This document shows, piece by piece, positions 26,986 through 35,863 of a DNA stretch of 64,000 bases. Both the position numbers and the translations under genes were made by a program. The DNA comes from Gordonia tangerina. Its GTDB lineage: Bacteria; Actinomycetota; Actinomycetes; Mycobacteriales; Mycobacteriaceae. Position 1 is the stretch's first letter; the number at the start of each line of letters is the position of its first letter. The DNA is taken from the NCBI RefSeq assembly GCF_021556435.1, contig NZ_JAKGCU010000013.1, forward strand, positions 62,001 through 126,000, read 5' to 3'. A model generated the notes under the pieces. That model did no database searches. It worked only from the letters and a program-made list of their open reading frames with translations, and was not told the origin of the DNA.

Positions 26986-27456
26986 TCACCCGGGCCAGCG
27001 CGCCGCCAACGCCGAGAGCGTGCCCTCGATTCCCGCGCCGTTCTTCTTGTCGTAGCCGAGCAGCTCGATGATCTTGGGCACCTTGATCCTCGAGTAGTCG
27101 AAGGTCTCGGTGACCCGCGTCTGAGATGGCGACACCGCCTCCAACTCCCACCGCCACTTGTGGCCCATGGGATGTTGCCATTCCACCAGCTCGTCATCGG
27201 TGAACGAGGTGACCGTGGAGGTGATCTTGTAGGGCACGCCGTACTGCTTCATCCCGACGCTGAATCGGGCGCCGGGACCGAGTCTGTCGGGACCGGTCAC
27301 CGGCGTGTCACGCACGGTGCCCGACCCGTCAAGCTCGGCATGGCGGTGCGGATCGGCCACCAACGCGAACACCTCGGCGGCGGGGGCGTCTACGATGACC
27401 TGGCGGGCCACCGTGTGCGGCCCGCGGTCGACGCTGGTGACGGAGTGTTGTGCCAT
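26986..27456 (-). CDS. SRPBCC/START-like domain protein (polyketide cyclase type)
   Basis: 156-residue protein of the SRPBCC helix-grip fold. The pattern is A-R-Q-V-I-V-D-A-P-A-A-E-V-F-A-L-V-A-D-P-H-R-H near residues 17-39, then G-P-G-A-R-F-S-V, P-Y-K-I-T-S-T-V and W-R-W-E-L near residue 105. Such proteins bind hydrophobic ligands. It is probably monocistronic. No function can be named. Confidence 0.78.
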   Translation of the reverse strand: MAQHSVTSVDRGPHTVARQVIVDAPAAEVFALVADPHRHAELDGSGTVRDTPVTGPDRLGPGARFSVGMKQYGVPYKITSTVTSFTDDELVEWQHPMGHKWRWELEAVSPSQTRVTETFDYSRIKVPKIIELLGYDKKNGAGIEGTLSALAARWPG

Positions 27457-27652
27457 GGTTCCAACGTACGCCGATCGCGGCTTCTCAGGCTGTCGCAGCC
27501 GCGGCGTCGCGGCCCGGTAGAGCCGAGACCAACGCGTACCGCAAGCAGTTCGCGGTAGGCGAGTCGAGATCGTCTTCGCCAGCGCGCCCGGTTGTGTGCC
27601 CGCCGCGACCGACAGCCGTCGCCGGCCCATCACCAGTGCGGTCGTGGTGACC

Positions 27653-28501
27653 TCACTCGCGCGGAACGCCGTGGCCAGGGAGTCCTTCGGACACCCGATC
27701 CGGAAACTCAGGAGCACGTTTGTCGAGGAACGCCTGCACACCCTCTTTCACATCGGCCGAGGTGCCGCGGCGGAAGATGGCCTCAGATTCCGCGCGGTGA
27801 GCAACCTCGGGCTCCGATGCACCGAGCATCCGCCACATGAGTGAGCGGGTCATGGCCACCGAAACCGGCGCGGTACCCGCAACCATCTCTTCAGCCACCG
27901 TGACCGCCCGCGCCACCACCTGATCCGCGGGTACGATCTCACGGACCATGCCGCGCTCACATGCTTCGATCGCAGTAACCATCTGGCCACCCAGGGTCCA
28001 TTCGAGGGCGGTCGAGATGCCGACGACCCGCGGCAGAAACCACGTGGAGCATGCCTCGGGGACCAGCCCGCGCCGGGTGAACACAAACCCGAACTTCGCT
28101 GTTTCCGAGGCGATCCGCACGTCGGCGGGAAGCGTCATGGTCACCCCCACGCCGGCCGCAGGACCGTTGATCGCAGCGACGACCGGTTTCGTCGATCGGT
28201 AGATTCGAAGTGCAACCTGCCCTCCGGCGTCCGCGGGCGCCCGCCCCGAATCGTCGGCATCGAGCACAAAGGTCTCTCCGCCGGAGGCAAGATCTGCCCC
28301 GGCGCAGAATGCACGACCGGTCCCCGTGAGGACGACTGCACGGACGGAGTCGTCGGCGTCGGTCTCGTCGAACGCCGCGATGATCTCGCGGCGCAGGTCC
28401 TCGGTGAAGGCGTTGAGCCGGGTCGGTCTGTTGAGTCTGACCACCTCGACCGAGCCGACCCGCTCGGTGCGCACCACACCGGATTCGGCGGCAGAGCTCA
28501 T
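27653..28501 (-). CDS. Enoyl-CoA hydratase/isomerase family protein
   Basis: 282-residue crotonase. It has L-N-R-P-T-R-L-N-A-F near residue 24, the first oxyanion segment F-C-A-G-A-D-L-A-S and the second G-P-A-A-G-V-G-V-T-M. The usual catalytic Glu region reads R-R-G-L-V-P-E-A-C-S-T-W. The C-terminal end (K-E-G-V-Q-A-F-L-D-K-R-A-P-E-F) is normal. It is third in an operon after the PDR-type reductase and another crotonase, with only 4 nt to the latter, and probably driven from the dyad at 30329. Confidence 0.88.
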   Translation of the reverse strand: MSSAAESGVVRTERVGSVEVVRLNRPTRLNAFTEDLRREIIAAFDETDADDSVRAVVLTGTGRAFCAGADLASGGETFVLDADDSGRAPADAGGQVALRIYRSTKPVVAAINGPAAGVGVTMTLPADVRIASETAKFGFVFTRRGLVPEACSTWFLPRVVGISTALEWTLGGQMVTAIEACERGMVREIVPADQVVARAVTVAEEMVAGTAPVSVAMTRSLMWRMLGASEPEVAHRAESEAIFRRGTSADVKEGVQAFLDKRAPEFPDRVSEGLPGHGVPRE

Positions 28502-28505
28502 GCCG

Positions 28506-29306
28506 TCACCGCCCCTTCCATTGCGGCGCCCGCTTCTCGGCAAACGCCCGCGGACCTTCTTTGGCATCCTCGCTGCTCAGCACCGTGCGGATGGCGGTCC
28601 GGTTGACCGACCAGGCCTCGTCGTCCCAGCCGCGCTGCGACTTCGACGTCTCGTGCATGACGCGCTTGCTCTCCGACACGGCGACCGGTGCGTTGGCGGC
28701 GATCACCGCGGCGAGTTCGAGCGCGACATCGAGGGCGGTCCCCGCGGGAGCGACCGCATTGACCAGTCCCAGTTCATAAGCGCGTGCCGCGGCGACCGGT
28801 CGGCCGGTGAGCGCGATCTCCGCAGCGACCTTCTGCGGCACCTGACGGTGGATCCTGAGCAGTCCGCCGGCCGCGGCGATGAGTCCTCGCCGAACCTCGG
28901 GCAGACCCACCGAGGCCTCCTCGTCGATGACGGCGAGGTCGGCAGCCAGGACGATCTCGGTGCCACCTCCCAGGGCGAATCCGTTGACGGCCGCGACGAT
29001 CGGCTTGGGGATCCAGTGGCGCACAATGCCTGCGAAATCCCACTCGCGATGATCCGGGTCGTCGATCCGGCGACCCGAAGCGATCTCCTTGAGATCCGCT
29101 CCCGCACAGAATGCCCGGCCGGCACCGGTCAGGACGACGACCCGGACGTCCTTGTCGTCGGCGGCCCGCTCCAGAGCAGCACCCGCCGCGATCGACAGTG
29201 CCGAGTTGACGGCGTTCAGCGCATCCGGCCGGTTCAGCGTGACGATGGCGACGTGATCACGCACGTCGTATCGGACAACGGATTCGTGTGCATCGGTGGT
29301 GTTCAT
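28506..29306 (-). CDS. Enoyl-CoA hydratase/isomerase family protein
   Basis: 266-residue crotonase. It shows L-N-R-P-D-A-L-N-A-V, F-C-A-G-A-D-L-K-E-I, a G-F-A-L-G-G-G-T-E-I oxyanion loop and the catalytic region L-P-E-V-R-R-G-L-I-A-A-A-G-G. It starts at ATG 29306 behind GAGGAG; longer in-frame starts have no ribosome site. It is in the middle of the reductase-ECH-ECH operon. Hydration of an enoyl-CoA from side-chain or ring degradation is expected, but the substrate is unknown. Confidence 0.9.
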   Translation of the reverse strand: MNTTDAHESVVRYDVRDHVAIVTLNRPDALNAVNSALSIAAGAALERAADDKDVRVVVLTGAGRAFCAGADLKEIASGRRIDDPDHREWDFAGIVRHWIPKPIVAAVNGFALGGGTEIVLAADLAVIDEEASVGLPEVRRGLIAAAGGLLRIHRQVPQKVAAEIALTGRPVAAARAYELGLVNAVAPAGTALDVALELAAVIAANAPVAVSESKRVMHETSKSQRGWDDEAWSVNRTAIRTVLSSEDAKEGPRAFAEKRAPQWKGR

Positions 29307-29323
29307 CGGACTCCTCATCGCCG

Positions 29324-30295
29324 TCAGCTCTGCAGGTCGAGAACCAGTCGCTTGGAACAACTCCGTGAGACACAGACCATCATGCAGTTGTTCTCGGCCT
29401 GTTCCTCGTCGGTCAACACCGAATCACGGTGATCTGGAACGCCTTCCAGCACCCCGGTCTCGCACGTACCGCAGGTGCCCTCCCGGCAGGAGAAGTCGGC
29501 GTCGACGCCCTCACGCAGCAGTGCGTCCAGCACGGATTCGTCCTCCCCGACGGTGATCTCGCGTCCACCTTCGCCGAGTACCACCTCGAATGTCGTTCCG
29601 GCCGTGTCGGTGTCGACTCGCGCCTTCGGCGCGAATCGTTCGACATGCAATTCGATGTCGTCGCGTGTAGCACACAGGGACTCCATGGCATCGAGCAGCG
29701 GCTCGGGGCCACAGCAGTACACCGCGGTCCCCGGCTGTACCGCCTGCAGAGCAGCCGCGAGATCGAGCAGTCCGAACTCGTCCTGCGGCCGCACCAGAAC
29801 CTGGTCCGGATGGCGCTCTGCCAGGTCGTGCGCGAAGGCCATCCCCGATCGGGTTCGCCCGCCGAACAGAAGAGTCCACTGGGCGCCCGATGACTCCGCC
29901 TGCGCGATCATCGGGATCAGCGGGGTGATACCGATACCACCGGCGACGAACAGGTATGCGGAATTGTCAACGAGGGGAAAGTGATTGCGCGGACCCTTGA
30001 CGTCGATGATGTCGCCGACCTCGACCTCGTCGTGTACGCGTTGGGATCCACCTCGACCGTCGAGCTCGCGCAAGATGGCGATCCGGAGTCGGGAGCGGTC
30101 GGAGACCTCTCCACACAGGGAGTACTGGCGGATCGTGTCATCGTCGAGGACCAGGTCGATGTGCGATCCGGGTTGCCAGTCGGGCACCGTGCCGCCGTCG
30201 GGGTCGGCCAGGCTCAGTGAGACCACACCATCGGCCACGGACTCCTTGGCGACCACCTGCATCTTGTGGTGGACATGCTCCGTGTTCTGTGCCAT
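29324..30295 (-). CDS. PDR/VanB-type flavin reductase with C-terminal [2Fe-2S] domain
   Basis: 323-residue electron-transfer protein of the phthalate-dioxygenase-reductase class. A flavin-binding R-Q-Y-S-L-C-G motif and a G-G-I-G-I-T-P-L-I-P-M nucleotide motif come first. A C-terminal plant-type ferredoxin domain follows, with cluster ligands Cys 270, 275, 278 and 308 (C-x4-C-x2-C-x29-C). It moves electrons from NAD(P)H to an oxygenase. The only Rieske oxygenase in the window (58424-59605) has a similar operator, so the two may be partners although 28 kb apart. It heads an operon with two crotonases, divergent from an SDR. Confidence 0.9.
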   Translation of the reverse strand: MAQNTEHVHHKMQVVAKESVADGVVSLSLADPDGGTVPDWQPGSHIDLVLDDDTIRQYSLCGEVSDRSRLRIAILRELDGRGGSQRVHDEVEVGDIIDVKGPRNHFPLVDNSAYLFVAGGIGITPLIPMIAQAESSGAQWTLLFGGRTRSGMAFAHDLAERHPDQVLVRPQDEFGLLDLAAALQAVQPGTAVYCCGPEPLLDAMESLCATRDDIELHVERFAPKARVDTDTAGTTFEVVLGEGGREITVGEDESVLDALLREGVDADFSCREGTCGTCETGVLEGVPDHRDSVLTDEEQAENNCMMVCVSRSCSKRLVLDLQS

Positions 30296-30328
30296 GGCAG
30301 CTCTCTGTCGGTGGTGCTGGATGATCCG

Positions 30329-30351
30329 TTAATCTTAAGGTATTAGATTAA
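30329..30351. promoter_or_regulatory. Regulon site A: TTAATCT-N9-AGATTAA
   Basis: Perfect 7-bp inverted arms in the divergent gap between the reductase gene (start 34 nt away) and the SDR gene (start 66 nt away). Core TCTTAAGGTATTAGA (30333-30347). Strongest member of the ten-site set. Confidence 0.7.
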
Positions 30352-30416
30352 TTGGATCAACCACGTCATCCGGCCCAAAGCCCCGTTACACCGGATGACC
30401 TGCATACGGAGGAATC

Positions 30417-31205
30417 ATGACCGCGCACCCACAGACACAGTCCGCGTCGATCCAGGACTTCTTCCGGCTCGACGGTCGGGTCGCGATCGTGACAGGTGCC
30501 GGCTCGGGACTCGGCGCCGGGATCGCCGTCGCGCTGGCCGAGTCGGGTGCCGACGTCGTCATCACCGGCCGACGACCCGATCCGCTGACGTCCGTCGCGG
30601 AGGACATCCGCCGACTCGGCCGTCACGCCCTGCCCGTGCCGACCGACGTGACCGACCCCGAGCAGTGCGACGCAAGCGTGCGCGCAACGATGAAGGAGTT
30701 CGGCCGGGTCGACGTCCTGGTCAACAATGCCGGCGTCACACATACGTCGCCCGCGACACGGGAACGCCCGGACGACTTCCGCTCGGTACTCGACGTGAAT
30801 CTGCTCGGCAGCTATTGGATGGCGCAGGCATGCGCGCGGGTGATGGAGCCCGGCTCCAGCATCGTGAACGTGGCCAGCATGCTCGGCCTGATCGCGTCGT
30901 CACTGCCCCAGGCTGCATACACCTCGAGCAAGGCCGGTGTCATTGGTCTGACGCGGGACCTGTCACAACAATGGTCGGGGCGTAAAGGGATTCGGGTCAA
31001 CTCGATCGCACCCGGATTCGTCGAGACCGACATGATCGCGCAGATGACCGATCAGACTCGCAGTGAGTTCCTCCGCGGCTGCCCCATGGGCCGAATGGGC
31101 ACCCAGCGCGAGATCGACGCCGCCGTGGTCTTTCTCGCGGGCCCGGGCGCCTCGTACATCACCGGATCGACGCTCGCCGTGGACGGCGGCACGTCGGGTC
31201 ACTGA
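30417..31205 (+). CDS. Short-chain dehydrogenase/reductase
   Basis: 262-residue classical SDR. The cofactor motif is T-G-A-G-S-G-L-G (about residues 26-33), with N-N-A-G-V near 98. The active site is the Ser in V-N-V-A-S-M plus Y-T-S-S-K. The end A-V-D-G-G-T-S-G-H is typical. GGAGG precedes the ATG. A basic G-R-R-P after the second strand suggests NADP preference. It probably oxidises a hydroxy group or hydroxyacyl-CoA within the island's pathway and shares regulatory site A with the reductase operon. Confidence 0.9.
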   Translation: MTAHPQTQSASIQDFFRLDGRVAIVTGAGSGLGAGIAVALAESGADVVITGRRPDPLTSVAEDIRRLGRHALPVPTDVTDPEQCDASVRATMKEFGRVDVLVNNAGVTHTSPATRERPDDFRSVLDVNLLGSYWMAQACARVMEPGSSIVNVASMLGLIASSLPQAAYTSSKAGVIGLTRDLSQQWSGRKGIRVNSIAPGFVETDMIAQMTDQTRSEFLRGCPMGRMGTQREIDAAVVFLAGPGASYITGSTLAVDGGTSGH

Positions 31206-31220
31206 GCGGCGCGCGTACGG

Positions 31221-32207
31221 TCACGCGAAAGCAGGTGGCGGATCACTGGTCTCACCGACCTGATAGCAGGAGTGCGCGTCCTCCTGCTCGAACCCCAGCA
31301 ACCGGCACATCCGCACGGCCGAGGCATCGTCGGGATCGATCCGCAACATCGAGACCTGGACACCGGCATCTTTCTGCCGCTCCATGGCCGCCACCAGCAA
31401 CACGCCGCCGAGGCCGCGGCCACGCGCGCCCGGGTCGAGGACGACGGCATGGATGGGCGCAGCACGGAGTTCCAGGTGGATTCGCTGATCAGTCGAATAC
31501 CAGACGAACCCGACGATCCGACCGGCGTCGTCACGCGCCTCGATCACCTGCCCCCCGCCCCGACCGACATCGGACTCGAGCCGGTCGCGTTGTGCGTCGG
31601 GAAGTGCCGCACGACCGAGGATGTCGACGACCGCGGCGTCCCCGCCGGCAAGCTCTCGGGGCTCTCCGACGACGAGGCCGTCGGGGATCTCGGGTCGGTC
31701 GATCGGCAGGGCAAACGGTCCGGTCAGATGCCGGACCACCGTCCACTGGCGACTGACCGCGGGAACATCGAAGCGTTTCGTGAGGCGCTCCGACGCCGGG
31801 TGGGTCGAGTATGCCCAGCACCGCAACGCCGTTGCACCCGAGCCGTCCCAGCCACGCACACCGCCGACGTCCAGTCCGATCTCTTCGACGAGCAACGTGG
31901 TGATGCCCCGGGAACGGTAGTCGGGATGAACCGCGTAGGACACCGTGCCGAGTCCTTCGTCGTCGACGAACAGGTGGAGGTAGGCGACGACGACCATCGG
32001 ACCGTCCTCCTGCGGACCCAGATCACGGCGGGCCTTGATCGCCAGGTGGCGGACGGTCCCGCTGCCGTCGTCGGCGACCGGGACGATCTCCGGGTCGATA
32101 TGGGAGAAGCCGGCTTCCTCGTCGTAGTCGGTCGCGGCGGCGACGAGTTCGAGGACTGCATCGAGGTCGTCGTCGGACAGCTTCGGACGCCACTCGTACG
32201 AGATCAT
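31221..32207 (-). CDS. Tandem GNAT acetyltransferase (MshD-like)
   Basis: 328-residue protein with two GNAT folds in tandem, the architecture of mycothiol synthase MshD. Acetyl-CoA loops are visible as Y-R-S-R-G-I-T-T in the first half and G-A-R-G-R-G-L-G-G in the second. It is too diverged and out of the mycothiol context to be called mshD. It lies convergent to the SDR gene (15 nt apart) and divergent from the acyl-CoA dehydrogenase, sharing the gap that holds site E. The acceptor is unknown. Confidence 0.75.
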   Translation of the reverse strand: MISYEWRPKLSDDDLDAVLELVAAATDYDEEAGFSHIDPEIVPVADDGSGTVRHLAIKARRDLGPQEDGPMVVVAYLHLFVDDEGLGTVSYAVHPDYRSRGITTLLVEEIGLDVGGVRGWDGSGATALRCWAYSTHPASERLTKRFDVPAVSRQWTVVRHLTGPFALPIDRPEIPDGLVVGEPRELAGGDAAVVDILGRAALPDAQRDRLESDVGRGGGQVIEARDDAGRIVGFVWYSTDQRIHLELRAAPIHAVVLDPGARGRGLGGVLLVAAMERQKDAGVQVSMLRIDPDDASAVRMCRLLGFEQEDAHSCYQVGETSDPPPAFA

Positions 32208-32288
32208 CGGTCGAACACTCCTGTCACAGCGAACACACCTATCGCTTTTCGGTATACACCCCGGCGCGGGGCTACGGGCCGGAACGGT

Positions 32289-32312
32289 TTAAACCTACAG
32301 CAGTTAGGTATA
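32289..32312. promoter_or_regulatory. Regulon site E before the acyl-CoA dehydrogenase gene
   Basis: TTAAAC, a 12-nt centre and GGTATA, with core CCTACAGCAGTTAGG (32294-32308). It ends 10 nt before the start codon, so bound protein would block the promoter or initiation directly. Confidence 0.6.
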
Positions 32313-32322
32313 GGATCTCCAC

Positions 32323-33474
32323 ATGCAGAGTGATCTCTTCGACGCCGACCACGAACTCTTCGGAGAATCGGTCCGCGGTTTCGTGACCAAGAACGTCGTA
32401 CCCAACCTCGAGAAATGGGATGCCGACCGCCTGATTGATCGGGAGACGTGGCGCGCTGCCGGCGCCCAGGGAATTCTCGGGCTCGCGGCGCCCGCAGAGT
32501 ACGGGGGCCCCGGCGAGACCGACTACCGATTCCGGGTCGTCATCCAGTCGGAGATCGCGAGAGTCGGCGCCTCCGCACTTCAGTCCGGGTTCTCCACCAA
32601 CGACGACATCGTCTTGAACTACCTTCTCCGGCACGCCGACGACGAGCAGAAACGCCGGTGGGTGCCCGGTTTCGTCACCGGCGAGACGATCGGCGCCATC
32701 GCGATGTCGGAACCGGGCGCGGGCAGTGACCTGCGCGCCGTCACCACCACGGCTCGACGTTCCGGTGACGATTGGGTCATCAACGGGTCGAAGACGTTCA
32801 TCACCAGCGGCATCCTCGCCGATCTGGTGATCGTCTTCGCGAAGACCGATCCCGAGGCCGGCTCCCGGGGTTTCAGCTTGTTCGTCGTTCAGGACGGGAT
32901 GCCCGGCTTCACCCGGGGCCGCAAGCTCGACAAGGTCGGCCTGCATGCGCAGGACACCGCGGAACTGTCGTTCGACGACGTCCGTGTCCCGATGGAGAAT
33001 CTGCTCGGCGAGGAAGGTGCGGGCTTCGCGTACCTCATGCAGAGCCTCCCGCTAGAACGCCTCGGCATCGGGATCGCCGCGCAGATGTCGGCGGAGGCAG
33101 TGCTCGGCTGGACGCTCGACTACGTCAAGGAGCGCACTGCGTTCGGGAAGCGGATCGGCGAGTTCCAGGGCCTCGGCTTCACCCTCGCCGACCTGCAGAC
33201 CTCCGTCGAGGTCTCCCGCGCATACCTCGACCGCTGCGTCCGCGAACACAACAAGGGAACTCTCACCGCAGTCGATGCGGCCAAGGCCAAGTTGTGGGCG
33301 ACCGAGCTGCAGGGCCGTGTCGTCGATGCCGGTGTGCAGTTGCATGGCGGATACGGCTACATGCTGGAGTACCCGGTGGCCAAGGCCTACATCGACTCTC
33401 GGATCCAACGAATCTACGGTGGCACCAACGAGATCATGAAAGAGATCATCCACCGGGATCTGATCAAGAAGTAG
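32323..33474 (+). CDS. Acyl-CoA dehydrogenase
   Basis: 383-residue flavoprotein of the acyl-CoA dehydrogenase family, which introduces the 2,3 double bond in an acyl-CoA. It shows A-M-S-E-P-G-A-G-S-D-L, W-V-I-N-G-S-K-T-F-I-T and E-R-T-A-F-G-K-R-I. The C-terminal R-I-Y-G-G-T-N-E-I carries the catalytic Glu position. The spacing between site E and the ATG leaves little room for a leader, so translation may be close to leaderless. It is convergent to the MFS gene (11-nt overlap at the ends) and belongs to the putative regulon. Confidence 0.93.
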   Translation: MQSDLFDADHELFGESVRGFVTKNVVPNLEKWDADRLIDRETWRAAGAQGILGLAAPAEYGGPGETDYRFRVVIQSEIARVGASALQSGFSTNDDIVLNYLLRHADDEQKRRWVPGFVTGETIGAIAMSEPGAGSDLRAVTTTARRSGDDWVINGSKTFITSGILADLVIVFAKTDPEAGSRGFSLFVVQDGMPGFTRGRKLDKVGLHAQDTAELSFDDVRVPMENLLGEEGAGFAYLMQSLPLERLGIGIAAQMSAEAVLGWTLDYVKERTAFGKRIGEFQGLGFTLADLQTSVEVSRAYLDRCVREHNKGTLTAVDAAKAKLWATELQGRVVDAGVQLHGGYGYMLEYPVAKAYIDSRIQRIYGGTNEIMKEIIHRDLIKK

Positions 33475-34912
33475 GCCTCGCCGCAACGGCGGCCACCGGC
33501 GCGTCGCGCGTGTCCGATCCGCGCGGGCGTGGTCGAGACGACAACCCGATCACGCCCGCCGCACCGGCCGCCAGCCCGCCGATCACGAAGACCACCGTGT
33601 ACGCCGCCGCAGACGCGAGCTCGTGGCCGACTCCCGTCATCGTGGCGAACAATGACGCAACCGTGGCGCTCGCGATCGAGCTACCGATGATCCGCGCAAT
33701 CGCGTTGACACCGTTGACGGTTGCCGTCTCGGCGGCGGGGACCGCATCGGTGAGCAGCGACGGCAGGGTCGCGTACGCGCCGCTCACGAAGATGTTGACC
33801 ACCACTGCCGCGACGATGAGTTGCCACGGCTGATCGCGCGCCACGGCGAGCATCGCGAATGCGACAACGCCGCAGCCGCATACAGCGGCGAGAACACGGG
33901 AAGCACGGAATCGATGGATCAGACGCCCACTCAGTGCGGCCGCGATCACCCCAGCGATGGACCCGGGCAGCAGAAACGCCACACTCGCCCCGAAGACGCT
34001 GAACCCGAACCCGTATCCGGTCACCTCGGGATCCGCTTGGACGAACTGTGCGATCCCGAGGAACTGGACGTACATCGCCGCACCGACCAGCACCGCGGCG
34101 ATGTGGGCAGGGGTGACGCCTCGGCCCGAAAGAGATCCGGGCGGCACCAGTGGATCCGGAGTGCGCCGCTCGTGGACGTACCAGAGGACGAGACAGCCCA
34201 GCCCTCCGAGAGCGAGCGGGACCATCAGGATCGGACCGCGTCGGGGCCCTTCCGCCAGGGCGATCAGCAACGCGCACAATCCGATCGCCAGGAGAATCGC
34301 TCCCACGACGTCGAACCCGCGACCGGTCGACTCGGGTGCCGGGGTCCGGGGAACCGCTGCGCCGACCAGGACCAGAGAGATGATCGCGAGCGCCAGCAGC
34401 ATCCAGAAGACCCGGCGGTAGGACCCGTCACCGGCGACCAGGACACCTGCAGCCACCATGCCCAGGCCGGCACCACCGGCCATGATCCCCGACATCAGCC
34501 CGATCGCTTGGGTGAGGCGACGCTCGTCCATGATCATCCGCAGGACCGCCACACCGATCGGGAAGATGGCGAACGCCGAACCCTGCAGCACCCGGCCGAC
34601 GATCAGGATGGGCAGGCTCGGCGCCACCACGCACAACACCGAACCGACGACGACCACCACCAGGGTGCCGATCAACACCGGCCGACCTCCGCGACGGTCG
34701 GCGATCCGGCCGAGCACGGGCGTACACACCGCCGCCGACAAGAGATTTGCGGTGAGGACCCAGCCGATCGCCGTCGGTCCGACCGACAGTTGATCGGTCA
34801 TCGTCGGGATCACCGGAACGACTGCGGCCTGCAGAACCGACAGGGTCATGACGGCGCAGCACAGCGCCGCAACCGCACGACGCGACGACCGCACGATGCT
34901 CGCACCCGTCAT
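33464..34912 (-). CDS. MFS drug-type exporter (DHA2/EmrB-like)
   Basis: 482-residue transporter with about 14 membrane segments. Features include V-I-P-T-M-T-D-Q-L in helix 1, L-G-R-I-A-D-R-R-G-G-R-P (the A-loop) and L-Q-G-S-A-F-A-I-F-P-I-G. A proton-driven exporter of the EmrB/QacA class is the likely type, perhaps for pathway intermediates. ATG 34912 is used; the GTG at 34936 would begin 3 nt from site B. It is divergent from an alpha/beta hydrolase, with site B between them. Confidence 0.83.
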   Translation of the reverse strand: MTGASIVRSSRRAVAALCCAVMTLSVLQAAVVPVIPTMTDQLSVGPTAIGWVLTANLLSAAVCTPVLGRIADRRGGRPVLIGTLVVVVVGSVLCVVAPSLPILIVGRVLQGSAFAIFPIGVAVLRMIMDERRLTQAIGLMSGIMAGGAGLGMVAAGVLVAGDGSYRRVFWMLLALAIISLVLVGAAVPRTPAPESTGRGFDVVGAILLAIGLCALLIALAEGPRRGPILMVPLALGGLGCLVLWYVHERRTPDPLVPPGSLSGRGVTPAHIAAVLVGAAMYVQFLGIAQFVQADPEVTGYGFGFSVFGASVAFLLPGSIAGVIAAALSGRLIHRFRASRVLAAVCGCGVVAFAMLAVARDQPWQLIVAAVVVNIFVSGAYATLPSLLTDAVPAAETATVNGVNAIARIIGSSIASATVASLFATMTGVGHELASAAAYTVVFVIGGLAAGAAGVIGLSSRPRPRGSDTRDAPVAAVAARPTS

Positions 34913-34939
34913 TTCGCCACCCCACTCGTGCCGCACACC

Positions 34940-34963
34940 TTAAACCTTATATCATTAGTTTAA
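34940..34963. promoter_or_regulatory. Regulon site B: TTAAAC-N12-GTTTAA
   Basis: Perfect 6-bp arms, core CCTTATATCATTAGT (34945-34959), in the MFS/alpha-beta hydrolase divergent gap, 27 nt and 36 nt from the two starts. Confidence 0.68.
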
Positions 34964-34999
34964 TCCGGCTACGACCGTCGCCGAGGACAGGAGAGGCAG

Positions 35000-35854
35000 A
35001 TGCCAGACACCACAACAGCCGTCCGGCTCCGCGGCGACGGGGTCACCTTGGCTGCTGACCGGTGGGATCCCGTGGACCCGCCGAGTAGGGGGATCGCGCT
35101 CCTTCTCCACGGCGGCGGTCAGACGCGACACTCCTGGCAGCACACCGGCCGACGACTCGCCGATCACGGTTGGACCGCGATCACGATCGATGCCCGCGGT
35201 CACGGCGAGAGCGACTGGGCCGACGACGGCGACTACTCGATCTCGGCTCACGCCCGCGACCTGGCCGCCGTTGTGGCAGAACTTGATTTCCGCCCGGTAC
35301 TCGTCGGCGCGTCACTCGGAGGGATGACCTCGCTGATCGCGCAGGGCACCGACCCGACACTCGCCCGCGCGCTCGTCCTCGTCGATATCACCCCCCGTGC
35401 GGAACCCGAAGGGCTGGAGAAGATCAGCTCGTTCATGCACGACGGACTGGCCGGCTTCGATTCGCTGGAGGACGCCGCAGCCGCGGTCTCCGCCTACAAC
35501 CCCCATCGCCGGCGCCCGCCACGGCCGGACGGCCTCCGGAAGAACCTGCGACTGCGCGACGGCCGGTGGTACTGGCACTGGGACCCGAGAGTGCTCACCG
35601 ATCGCGCCAATGGACCGGAGAACGCCGGCGTCCGCGAGGAACAGGCGCGCGATGCCGCCCGATCGATCACGGTACCGACCCTCCTGATCCGCGGTGCCCA
35701 GTCCGACGTCGTCAGCGCTGAGGGCGCGCGCGATCTGCTGGAGCTGATCCCCACCGCGCGTCAGATCGACGTCAGCGGTGCCGGGCACATGGTCAGCGGA
35801 GACGACAACGATGTCCTCAGCGAGGGACTCATCGAGTTCCTCGAGGACGTGTGA
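35000..35854 (+). CDS. Alpha/beta hydrolase
   Basis: 284-residue soluble hydrolase. The oxyanion region is L-L-H-G-G-G-Q-T, the nucleophile elbow V-G-A-S-L-G-G-M (Ser in G-A-S-L-G), with D-A-R-G-H-G-E-S between. The catalytic His is expected in the final S-G-A-G-H-M. AGGAGAGG precedes the start. Sharing regulatory site B, it probably cleaves an ester, lactone or C-C bond in the pathway. Substrate unknown. Confidence 0.87.
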   Translation: MPDTTTAVRLRGDGVTLAADRWDPVDPPSRGIALLLHGGGQTRHSWQHTGRRLADHGWTAITIDARGHGESDWADDGDYSISAHARDLAAVVAELDFRPVLVGASLGGMTSLIAQGTDPTLARALVLVDITPRAEPEGLEKISSFMHDGLAGFDSLEDAAAAVSAYNPHRRRPPRPDGLRKNLRLRDGRWYWHWDPRVLTDRANGPENAGVREEQARDAARSITVPTLLIRGAQSDVVSAEGARDLLELIPTARQIDVSGAGHMVSGDDNDVLSEGLIEFLEDV

Positions 35855-35863
35855 TCCTGATGC

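Noticed and set aside
27457-27652. 196-nt gap between the SRPBCC and crotonase genes, checked for small genes or regulatory sites
   Set aside because: No dyad of any of the described sets and no supported frame was seen.
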